A stretch of 64,000 nt of DNA, taken from NCBI RefSeq assembly GCF_009857535.1, contig NZ_WWCS01000001.1:434001-498000 (forward strand), in the 5' to 3' direction. The notes under the pieces were generated by a model, which was not told the origin of the DNA, did no database searches, and saw only the letters and a program-made list of their open reading frames with translations. This DNA is from Duganella margarita (lineage in GTDB: Bacteria > Pseudomonadota > Gammaproteobacteria > Burkholderiales > Burkholderiaceae_D). The stretch's first letter is position 1. Each line of letters starts with the position of its first letter. Both the position numbers and the translations under genes were made by a program. Positions 50,412 to 57,441 of the stretch are shown one piece after another.

Positions 50412-51503
50412 ATGTCCGACCGTGCCTACTTCGCCACCCGCAAGGGTCTGTTTGAAGCCTACCGCACGCATGAGGCGTGGCGGCTGGACCAGCAGCATTT
50501 CCTCGGCGACCCGGTGTCGATGGTGCTGCCGGACCGGCGCGACGGCACGCTGTACGCGGCGCTCAACCTCGGCCACTTCGGCGCCAAGCTGCACCGGCGC
50601 GACGCCGGCGGCGCCGACTGGGTCGAGGTGGCGGCGCCGGCCTTTCCCGAAAAGCCGGCCGGCAGCAGCGATCCGGTGGAGTGGAAAGTGCGCATGATCT
50701 GGTCGCTGGCGGCGGGCGGGCCGGACCAGCCGGGCGTTCTGTGGGCCGGTACCTTGCCGGGCGGCCTGTTTCGCTCGCAGGATCGGGGCGACAGCTGGCA
50801 ACTGGTGGATGGCCTGTGGAACGTGCCGGAGCGCGCGCAGTGGATGGGCGGCGGCTACGATGTGCCGGGCATCCACAGCATCTGCGTCGATCCGCGTGAC
50901 AGCCAGTCGGTGCTGGTGGGGGTGTCCTGCGGCGGCGCCTGGCTGACCGAGGATGGCGGCGCCAGCTGGTCGCTGCGCGCCAGGGGCATGGTAGCCAGCT
51001 ATATGCCGCCCGAGTTGCAGGAGGTGCAGGCGATCCAGGACCCGCACTGCATCGTGCGCTGTGCGGGCGAGCCGGACAAGCTGTGGTGCCAGCATCACAA
51101 CGGCATCTGGCGCAGCGTCGACAATGGCGCGCTGTGGACCGAGGTAAAGCCGGCGGCGCCGGTGTCGAATTTCGGTTTCGTCACCGCCGTGCATCCGCGC
51201 GATGGCGAGACGGCGTGGTTTGTGCCGGCCGAGGCGGACAGCAAGCGGATTCCGCCGCACGGTTCGCTGGCGGTCACGCGCACCATGGATGGCGGCCGGC
51301 ACTTTACCGCCTGGCGCGGCGGCTTGCCGCATGAGCATTGCTATGACCTGGTGTACCGGCATGGGCTGGCGGTCAGCGACGACGGCCAGATTCTGCTGAT
51401 GGGCTCGACTACCGGCGGCGCCTGGGTGTCGGAAGATGGTGGCGGGCAGTGGCAGACGATTTCTACCCATCTGCCGCCGATTTACTCGGTGGCGTTCGCC
51501 TAG
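50412..51503 (+). CDS. BNR/Asp-box repeat beta-propeller protein (sialidase-like fold)
   Basis: The 363-aa protein shows at least five Asp-box repeats along its length: SQDRGDSW, TEDGGASW, SVDNGALW, TMDGGRHF and SEDGGGQW. These mark a sialidase/YVTN-type propeller. It has no signal peptide (MSDRAYFATRKGLFEAY), so it should be cytoplasmic, unlike secreted sialidases. The FRIP motif expected of true sialidases is not evident. An enzyme activity should not be assumed. It pairs with the ubiquitin-like protein upstream. Function unknown. Confidence 0.88.
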   Translation: MSDRAYFATRKGLFEAYRTHEAWRLDQQHFLGDPVSMVLPDRRDGTLYAALNLGHFGAKLHRRDAGGADWVEVAAPAFPEKPAGSSDPVEWKVRMIWSLAAGGPDQPGVLWAGTLPGGLFRSQDRGDSWQLVDGLWNVPERAQWMGGGYDVPGIHSICVDPRDSQSVLVGVSCGGAWLTEDGGASWSLRARGMVASYMPPELQEVQAIQDPHCIVRCAGEPDKLWCQHHNGIWRSVDNGALWTEVKPAAPVSNFGFVTAVHPRDGETAWFVPAEADSKRIPPHGSLAVTRTMDGGRHFTAWRGGLPHEHCYDLVYRHGLAVSDDGQILLMGSTTGGAWVSEDGGGQWQTISTHLPPIYSVAFA

Positions 51504-51506
51504 TCT

Positions 51507-52112
51507 TTAACCTGCATAAGCCAGGAACATCTCGACGGTGGTTTCGACCACCTGGCGTTGCGTTTTCTCGTCCAATGGCGGCTGGTTAAGCGTCACTTGC
51601 GGCCAGAAGGCGAAGGTTTTCAAATTCCCCTGCAACATTTGCGAGGCCAGCACCGGATCGGCGCGGGTCAGCTTGCCGTCGGCCTGCGCGGCGCGCAGCC
51701 AGGTGGTGACGGCTTCTTCCTTCACGCTCAGCCGCGCCACCATTTCCTGCGCCCGCTCGGGCGAGTGAATGGCTTCGGCGATGGCCACCCGCGCCAGGTC
51801 GAGGAAATAGCCGTCTTGCAGGCCCGCCATCTTCTTGCTCAGCAAATCCAGCAATTGCGTGCGCAGCGGTTTTGCCGGGTCGTAGGGCGGCGGCGGCATC
51901 GACGCGATACTGGTCCACAACTCATGCAATATTTGCGCGAACAGTTCGTCTTTACTGGGGAAGTGGTTGTAAACGGTGCGCTTGGAAACCCCGGCCGAGG
52001 CGGCGATCTTGTCCATGCTGGTGGATTCGAAGCCGGTCGAACGGAACTGGGCGATGGCGGCATCGACAATCGCCTGGCGTTTGCGGTCGGTAAGTTTGAG
52101 GGGCGCGTTCAT
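51507..52112 (-). CDS. TetR/AcrR-family transcriptional regulator
   Basis: The 201-aa repressor has an N-terminal helix-turn-helix (IVDAAIAQFRSTGFESTSMDKIAASAGVSKRTVYNHFPSKDELF) and a C-terminal helical ligand domain of the TetR_C_7/AefR-like type (LSKKMAGLQDGYFLDLARVAIAEAIHSPE). It is divergent from the metallo-beta-lactamase-fold gene with a perfect palindrome between them, the standard layout for TetR control of a neighbour and itself. Confidence 0.94.
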   Translation of the reverse strand: MNAPLKLTDRKRQAIVDAAIAQFRSTGFESTSMDKIAASAGVSKRTVYNHFPSKDELFAQILHELWTSIASMPPPPYDPAKPLRTQLLDLLSKKMAGLQDGYFLDLARVAIAEAIHSPERAQEMVARLSVKEEAVTTWLRAAQADGKLTRADPVLASQMLQGNLKTFAFWPQVTLNQPPLDEKTQRQVVETTVEMFLAYAG

Positions 52113-52155
52113 GGCTTTATTTTACACCGGCTAGTTTACTTTTCAAAAAATCGGA

Positions 52156-52170
52156 ACTACACTGTGTAGT
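52156..52170. promoter_or_regulatory. TetR-type operator palindrome
   Basis: ACTACAC-T-GTGTAGT is a perfect 7-1-7 palindrome between the TetR start (52112) and the hydrolase start (52199). It is well placed to cover both promoters. Confidence 0.75.
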
Positions 52171-52198
52171 GTACATTTTAATTCGCAGGAGTGCCATC

Positions 52199-53263
52199 AT
52201 GACGTTTCCATCTGCCGTAGATAGCCTGGACAACCTGTCCGTGCCGAGTGCGCCGCGTGCGCGTAACGGCCGTTTCCGCAATCCGGTCAAGATGCACAAG
52301 ATGGGCTTCTTCAAGACGCTGGGCATCATGCTGCGCTTTGCTTTCGACAAGCCGAAAGACACGGTGCCCACACTCCCGATTCCCGTTCACGCGATCACGC
52401 AGCAGCAATTATTGGCTGCTCCGGATCGCAGCCTGTTCCGTCTCGGTCACTCGACGGTGCTGCTCAAGCTCAATGGCAACTTCTGGTTGACCGACCCGGT
52501 GTTTTCCGAGCGCGCATCGCCGGTGCAGTGGGCCGGGCCGCAGCGTTTCCACCAGCCGCCGATCAGCATCGACGACCTGCCGCCGATCAAGGGCGTGATC
52601 CTGTCGCATGACCACTACGACCATCTGGACTATGCGGCGGTGAAAAAGCTGGCCGGCAAGACCGAGCATTTCATCACCACGCTGGGCGTGGGCGACCGTT
52701 TGATCTCGTGGGGCATCCCAGCCAAGAAGGTGCAGCAGCTGAGCTGGTGGCAGAGTACCTATGTAGCCGGCCTGAAACTGGTGGCGACCCCGGCGCAGCA
52801 TTTCTCCGGCCGCGGCATGGGCGACCGCAACAAGACGCTGTGGGCGTCGTTTGTGATTGAAGACCGCGATGTCCGGATCTTTTTCAGTGGCGATAGCGGC
52901 TATTTCGACGGTTTTAAGGAAATCGGCCGTCGTTACGGCCCATTCGACCTGACCATGGTGGAAACCGGCGCCTACGATCCGCAATGGCCGGACGTGCATA
53001 TGCAACCCGAGGAATCCTTGCAGGCGCACATCGATTTGCAGGGCAAGGTGCTGCTGCCGATTCATAACGGCACCTTCGATCTGTCGCTGCATGCCTGGCA
53101 CGATCCGTTCGACCGCATCACCCAACTGGCCGAAGAGCGCCGCTTGCCGATCGCCACGCCGGAAATCGGTCTGGCGCTGGATATCTTGCAGCCGCAGGCG
53201 GAAACCAAATGGTGGGAACCGCTGGCGCAGCAGGAAGCCGCGCTCGAGGCGGCGCGCGCCTGA
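52199..53263 (+). CDS. metallo-beta-lactamase-fold hydrolase (UlaG/NAPE-PLD-like)
   Basis: The start chosen is ATG 52199 (MTFPSAVDSLDNL), with AGGAG upstream. The 354-aa enzyme has the metal motif SHDHYDHLD (HxHxDH), LGHSTVLLKLNGNFWLTDPVF at the front, a later His in PAQHFSGRG, the Asp in FFSGDSGYFDG and IHNGTFDLS near the end. It belongs to the L-ascorbate-lactonase/N-acyl-phosphatidylethanolamine phospholipase D-like branch. In related bacteria such genes next to TetR regulators are induced by membrane-active or lipid-like compounds. The substrate here is unknown. Confidence 0.93.
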   Translation: MTFPSAVDSLDNLSVPSAPRARNGRFRNPVKMHKMGFFKTLGIMLRFAFDKPKDTVPTLPIPVHAITQQQLLAAPDRSLFRLGHSTVLLKLNGNFWLTDPVFSERASPVQWAGPQRFHQPPISIDDLPPIKGVILSHDHYDHLDYAAVKKLAGKTEHFITTLGVGDRLISWGIPAKKVQQLSWWQSTYVAGLKLVATPAQHFSGRGMGDRNKTLWASFVIEDRDVRIFFSGDSGYFDGFKEIGRRYGPFDLTMVETGAYDPQWPDVHMQPEESLQAHIDLQGKVLLPIHNGTFDLSLHAWHDPFDRITQLAEERRLPIATPEIGLALDILQPQAETKWWEPLAQQEAALEAARA

Positions 53264-53602
53264 TCAGGCGGTAACGTTGACGAACTTGCCGATGGTCTGC
53301 CCGAGCGTATTGACCTGAGGCTTGGGCGCCACCAGATCCGCCGGCAGTTGCTGCTCGGCGCGCGGCGGGTTTTCGATGGCGCTGGTGAGATTCACCGTGC
53401 GCAGCGGCTTTTGCGTTGCTTGCGCGGCCTGGTTGCTGTCGCGTTGATTGTCGGACAGCGTCTGCTTGTCCTTGTTGAGTTGATCGCGGCTGGCGTCCAG
53501 CCGGTCGGCGTCCTCGCTCACACGCACCTGATCACGCTGTACTTGCCTTTCAGCCTGGACAACCGATGCTTGCAGCGCGTTGATGGAGGACAGTGAAGCC
53601 AC
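53264..53602 (-). CDS. small hypothetical coiled-coil protein
   Basis: The 112-aa protein (MASLSSINALQASVVQAERQ) has a heptad-like, charged region (residues 10-60; VVQAERQVQRDQVRVSEDADRLDASRDQLNKDKQ in part) and a loose C-terminus. It has no signal peptide, cysteines or recognised domain. The stop directly abuts the convergent hydrolase gene (next base). Similar short coiled-coil proteins of unknown role occur in this family of bacteria. Confidence 0.7.
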   Translation of the reverse strand: MASLSSINALQASVVQAERQVQRDQVRVSEDADRLDASRDQLNKDKQTLSDNQRDSNQAAQATQKPLRTVNLTSAIENPPRAEQQLPADLVAPKPQVNTLGQTIGKFVNVTA

Positions 53603-53659
53603 GTTTGTTTTCGCTTATGCACAAGACGGACACGTTTCTTGTAGATTAGACCATGAAAA

Positions 53660-53690
53660 TAAAAAAGGCAAGGCCAACATCGCCTTGCCT
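53660..53690 (-). terminator. Rho-independent terminator of the maltose-type TBDR gene
   Basis: Stem AGGCAAGGC 53666-53674 / GCCTTGCCT 53682-53690 (9 bp, 7-nt loop). On the minus strand it is followed by TTTTTATTTT. It ends 20 bases after the TBDR stop. Confidence 0.9.
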
Positions 53691-53709
53691 GAAGAGGGAC
53701 ATTACCTGA

Positions 53710-56172
53710 TCAGAAGCGGTACAGAAGCGACGCTTCCCAGGTGCGGCCGAACAGTGGACGCGCGTTGATCGGGCCGCTGCCGCCGGTGGTCAGACGCGAG
53801 TTGCCTTCGGTCAGGCCGAGCTCGTTGTTGAGGTTGGTGCCAGCCAGGCGTACTTCGATTTTGTCACCCAGCGAGAACAGCACGCCCGCGTCGATGGTGC
53901 GGTAGGACGGCAGGTATTGCGTGTTCAACTGATCCGCCCAGCGCTCGCCGATCGAGGTGTAGGTCGCGTACAGCTTGGCCGAGTTGCCGTCGCCGAAAGG
54001 AATGCGGTAGGTCGGCGTGAAGCGGAACTGCAGCTTCGGCTGGCGCTGCACGACTTTGCCGGCCGTGTCCGGATTGTCCTTGTACTCGGACTTCTGGTAA
54101 TCGCCGGTCAGCGACAGTTGCAGGTTCTCGATCGGGCGCACCGCCACCTCGAACTCCACGCCGTTGCCTTTGGAGCCGCTGATGCGGTGCAGCTCGGTGC
54201 CGTCGGTGAGAATCTGGGTGAACGCGATACCGTCAAAATCGGTGTGGAAGGCGTTGATATACGCGGTGTAGAGCTGCGTTGCCGTCTTGAAGCCGATTTC
54301 GTACTGGCTCACTTTCGGCGTCGGCAGCACGCTGCGGTCGTTGGCGGCCGCTTGCGTGCCGGCGCCACGGATATCGTCAAACGACACGAAGGTATGGCCG
54401 CGGTTGGCGCGCACGAACACCGAGCTGTTGGCCGCCAGTTTGTAGTTGCCGCCCAGCGTGAAGGAGTTGGCGCTGTCGGTGCGGCTCAGGTAGGTGTTGG
54501 AACCGTTCGGCATCGAGGTGCCGTTGTTGTACACCGTCAGCAGGTTGCCATCGGTATCGCCGGAACTCAGGTTGGAGATGGTGCCGCTGATTTTCTGCTG
54601 TTCGTGACGGACGCCGGCGTCGACCTTGATCTTGTCGTTAATCTGCCACTCGTCCGAGACGAAACCGGCCGTGTTGCGGCCATCATACGAGGCCACCGGC
54701 GCAAAATTGACCGGACCGTCGGTGCCGTTTTTCGACACCACCACGCCGTTGTTCAGGGTGACGTTGATCAGGCTGGCCTGCGGCTGGGCCGTCATCAGAT
54801 GACTGTTACCCAGATACCAGACGTCATGCGAGGAGTAATCGGCAAAGTAGCCGCCCACGGTCAGCGTATTGCCTTTGAACAGTTCCTTGCTGACGTGCAG
54901 CTCGTCGGTGAACGATTTCAGCTTTTTTTCCACCGCCCACAGGCCGGCCTGCACCACCTGCTGGTTGCCGGCCACCGCGCCGCCGTGCACATACGATGCC
55001 GTGCCCGAGGTCGCCACGCCGCCGGCTGCCGCCACGACTGCCGGGTTGCTGTTGGCCGAAGCAATCGCCTGGCTGATGTAGTCGCTCATCGACAGCGGGT
55101 TGTTACCGGTGAACATGGCGATAGTGTTGAGGTCGCCGTCAAAGCGGTTGAACTTGTTCGATACGCTCCAGTCGCCGATCTTCTGGTCGAAGTTGGCGCC
55201 GAATACGGTGGCTTTCAGGCCACGGCCATCGCCCAGATCCTTGGTCAGCGTCTTGCCGGGACCGGCTTCGATGGTGAAGTTGCGCATTTCGCCGCTCATC
55301 AGCGTGCCGGTCAGCGGATCGAAGCCGGGGAAGGCGCTGATGGTGCGGCCGTTGTTGCTGGAGATTAGCGGTACGCCGGTGTAGAAGGCGTTCTTGTCGT
55401 CGGTGCTGCGCGCATACAGGGTCAGCTTGCCCTGGTCGAGGTTGCGGGTCAGCGTGGCGGTGATCTGGTGGCCGTCGTCGGCCGGGAAGCCGGCGTCGCG
55501 CACGCCGTCGGTCTTGCGGTAGAAGCCGCCGACCGAGCCGTACCAGCCATCGCTGATCTTGCCGCCGTAGTACATATCGACGCGGCGCAGGCTGCCGGTG
55601 CCGGTGGTGAAGCGCACCGTGCCTTCCGGCGTGTCGCTGCCTTCTTTCAGGATGAAGTTCATGGTGGCGCCCGGCTGGCCGTTGGACCAGATGGTCGACG
55701 GGCCGCCGCGCAGCACTTCGACGCGCTCGACGGTGTCGTCCAGGCGGAACGCCGACGAGCCTTCAAAGAACGACAAGGTCGGCGGCGGGAAGATCGGGTT
55801 GCCCATCATTTGCACCGACACGAACGGCGAATCGGAGCCGGACGGGAAGCCGCGCACCTCGATGTTGGCGCCGGACTGGCCGCCGGTCGATTCGGCATAC
55901 ACGCCCGGCACGATTTTCATGATGTCGGCGGTGCTGCTCGGGGCGGCCTGTTTCAGCTGCTCTTCGTTGGCGGTGGTGATGGAGAAGGCCGAGTCGACCT
56001 TGCGCACGCCACGCGCCGAGGCGACGCCGGTCACCACCACTTGCTGGATTTCCTTGGAAACTTCTCTGGACGGTTCGGGGGCGGTGGCTTCTGCGTTCTG
56101 GGCCTGGGCGCTCTGGTTGACCAGGATGAGGACGGCGGCCGCAATGGCCGATGGCAGGAACGGGTTTTTCAT
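53710..56172 (-). CDS. TonB-dependent receptor, maltose/oligosaccharide-locus type
   Basis: The 820-aa outer membrane protein has a signal peptide ending SAQAQ, a TonB-box-like IQQVVVTGVASARG and a plug (about 50-190; APSSTADIMKIVPGVYAESTGGQSGANIEVRGFPSGSD in part, DTVERVEVLRGGPSTIWSNGQPGATMNFIL). The barrel ends in WEASLLYRF. It is divergent from a LacI gene and beside GH65 maltose phosphorylase, beta-phosphoglucomutase and an MFS transporter. Its ligand is therefore probably maltose or a maltodextrin, by context. Two tandem LacI-type operators lie in front of it. Confidence 0.93.
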   Translation of the reverse strand: MKNPFLPSAIAAAVLILVNQSAQAQNAEATAPEPSREVSKEIQQVVVTGVASARGVRKVDSAFSITTANEEQLKQAAPSSTADIMKIVPGVYAESTGGQSGANIEVRGFPSGSDSPFVSVQMMGNPIFPPPTLSFFEGSSAFRLDDTVERVEVLRGGPSTIWSNGQPGATMNFILKEGSDTPEGTVRFTTGTGSLRRVDMYYGGKISDGWYGSVGGFYRKTDGVRDAGFPADDGHQITATLTRNLDQGKLTLYARSTDDKNAFYTGVPLISSNNGRTISAFPGFDPLTGTLMSGEMRNFTIEAGPGKTLTKDLGDGRGLKATVFGANFDQKIGDWSVSNKFNRFDGDLNTIAMFTGNNPLSMSDYISQAIASANSNPAVVAAAGGVATSGTASYVHGGAVAGNQQVVQAGLWAVEKKLKSFTDELHVSKELFKGNTLTVGGYFADYSSHDVWYLGNSHLMTAQPQASLINVTLNNGVVVSKNGTDGPVNFAPVASYDGRNTAGFVSDEWQINDKIKVDAGVRHEQQKISGTISNLSSGDTDGNLLTVYNNGTSMPNGSNTYLSRTDSANSFTLGGNYKLAANSSVFVRANRGHTFVSFDDIRGAGTQAAANDRSVLPTPKVSQYEIGFKTATQLYTAYINAFHTDFDGIAFTQILTDGTELHRISGSKGNGVEFEVAVRPIENLQLSLTGDYQKSEYKDNPDTAGKVVQRQPKLQFRFTPTYRIPFGDGNSAKLYATYTSIGERWADQLNTQYLPSYRTIDAGVLFSLGDKIEVRLAGTNLNNELGLTEGNSRLTTGGSGPINARPLFGRTWEASLLYRF

Positions 56173-56249
56173 CGTGTCTCTTCTTTCTTATAGGATGTGT
56201 CGTCTCCGGAGACAGCGTTCCGCCATCGCCGATTTAGTCATTGAAACAA

Positions 56250-56291
56250 GAAATGTTATCGATGTCAATTGAAATGTTATCGATGTCATTT
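56250..56291. promoter_or_regulatory. two tandem LacI-type operators, 21-bp period
   Basis: The core TGTTATCGATGTCA occurs at 56254-56267 and 56275-56288, inside an 18-base repeat GAAATGTTATCGATGTCA (56250 and 56271). The period of 21 bp puts both on the same DNA face. The central ATCGAT matches LacI-family operator design (TGTTATCGATAACA-like). They lie 78-120 bp from the TBDR start and 68-110 bp from the LacI start, so they can control both. Confidence 0.7.
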
Positions 56292-56358
56292 TTCGCGACA
56301 AACGAAAATTTTCTGTCATAATGCGTCCGCACTCCCGCTTTTTATACCTATAACAACG

Positions 56359-57354
56359 ATGCCCGCAAAGAAGACTGTAGCCGCTACGCTGACGATGGAA
56401 GACCTGGCCAAGCTGGCTGGCGTGTCCAAGATCACCGTGTCGCGGGCATTGCGCGACAGTCCGCTGGTGACGGTCGAGACGCGCGAGAAGATCCGCGCGC
56501 TGGCCGAGCAGCAGGGCTATCGGTTGAATGTGAGCGCGCGCAACTTGCGCATGGGCCGCAGTTATTCGGTCGCGGTTGTTGTAGAAATGACACCCGTGCG
56601 CGGCCGGCCGATGTCCGATCCGTATCCGCTGGAGCTGTTGGGCGGCATTACGCAGGAGCTGACCACGGCCGGCTACAGTGTTGTTTTAACGTCCAAGCAG
56701 TTGATGAACACGGCGCCGGTGATGGGCGCCGACGGCCTGATCCTGCTGGGCCAGGGGTCGCACGGCGAGGCAGTGCGCACGGTGCAGCAGACCGGCATGC
56801 CGCTCGTCGTGTGGGGCGCGCCGCAGCCGGGCAGCGACTACATCGTGGTCGGCTCGGACAACCGCAAGGGCGGCATCAGCGCGGCCGAGCGCTTCATCGC
56901 GCAGGGCCGGCAGAAGCTGGTGTTCCTGGGCGATGTCGACCACGCCGAGGTGCAGGAACGCTGCGCCGGCTTCATCGACGCCATGGGCGGCGCGGCCATG
57001 GTGCACATCATCCGGCCGAAGGCGTTCACCTTCGAGGCCGGCTTTGACAGCATTTCCGCGCTGCTGAAGAAGAAGGGTGCGTCGTTCGACGGCGTGTTTG
57101 CCGCCAGCGACTTGCTGGCCATGGGCGCGATCCGCGCGCTGGCCGAGAAGAATTTGCGGGTGCCGGAGAATGTCTCCGTCATCGGCTACGACGATACGCC
57201 CGGCGCGGCCAGTTTCGTGCCGCCGCTGACCAGCGTGCACCAGTATCTGCGCGACGGCGGCGTGTTGTTGGCCAAGAAGATGTTGGGCCTGATCGAAGGC
57301 CACGCGGTCGCTTCCGAAATGCTGCCGACCACGCTGATGGTACGCCAGACCTAG
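56359..57354 (+). CDS. LacI-family transcriptional regulator (maltose locus, proximal)
   Basis: The start chosen is ATG 56359 (MPAKKTVAATLTMEDLAKLAG); the 30 residues before it in frame run through the operator region. The 331-aa regulator has the LacI HTH (EDLAKLAGVSKITVSRALRDS) and a periplasmic-binding-protein-like effector domain (FDGVFAASDLLAMGAIRALAEKNLRVPENVSVIGYDDT in part). It is divergent from the TBDR and followed by GH65, with operator palindromes on both sides of its gene. It is therefore the best candidate regulator of both units. Confidence 0.94.
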   Translation: MPAKKTVAATLTMEDLAKLAGVSKITVSRALRDSPLVTVETREKIRALAEQQGYRLNVSARNLRMGRSYSVAVVVEMTPVRGRPMSDPYPLELLGGITQELTTAGYSVVLTSKQLMNTAPVMGADGLILLGQGSHGEAVRTVQQTGMPLVVWGAPQPGSDYIVVGSDNRKGGISAAERFIAQGRQKLVFLGDVDHAEVQERCAGFIDAMGGAAMVHIIRPKAFTFEAGFDSISALLKKKGASFDGVFAASDLLAMGAIRALAEKNLRVPENVSVIGYDDTPGAASFVPPLTSVHQYLRDGGVLLAKKMLGLIEGHAVASEMLPTTLMVRQT

Positions 57355-57402
57355 TTTTTCCCGAAATCGCCAAAAAGACCTCAAAAAACGGCGTATTTTG
57401 AA

Positions 57403-57420
57403 ATTCAAACCGCTTTGAAT
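57403..57420. promoter_or_regulatory. LacI-type operator before the GH65 gene
   Basis: ATTCAAA-CCGC-TTTGAAT is a 7-4-7 palindrome with a central CG, 21 bases before the GTG start at 57442. The sequence differs from the tandem operators at 56250, so it may serve the other LacI (61784). Confidence 0.6.
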
Positions 57421-57441
57421 CGCTTTTCTAAGGAATTCGCT

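Noticed and set aside
56250..56291. Direct repeats considered as a CRISPR fragment
   Set aside because: There are only two units, a 3-base interval between repeats and no spacers or cas genes. Operator-type tandem sites explain them better.
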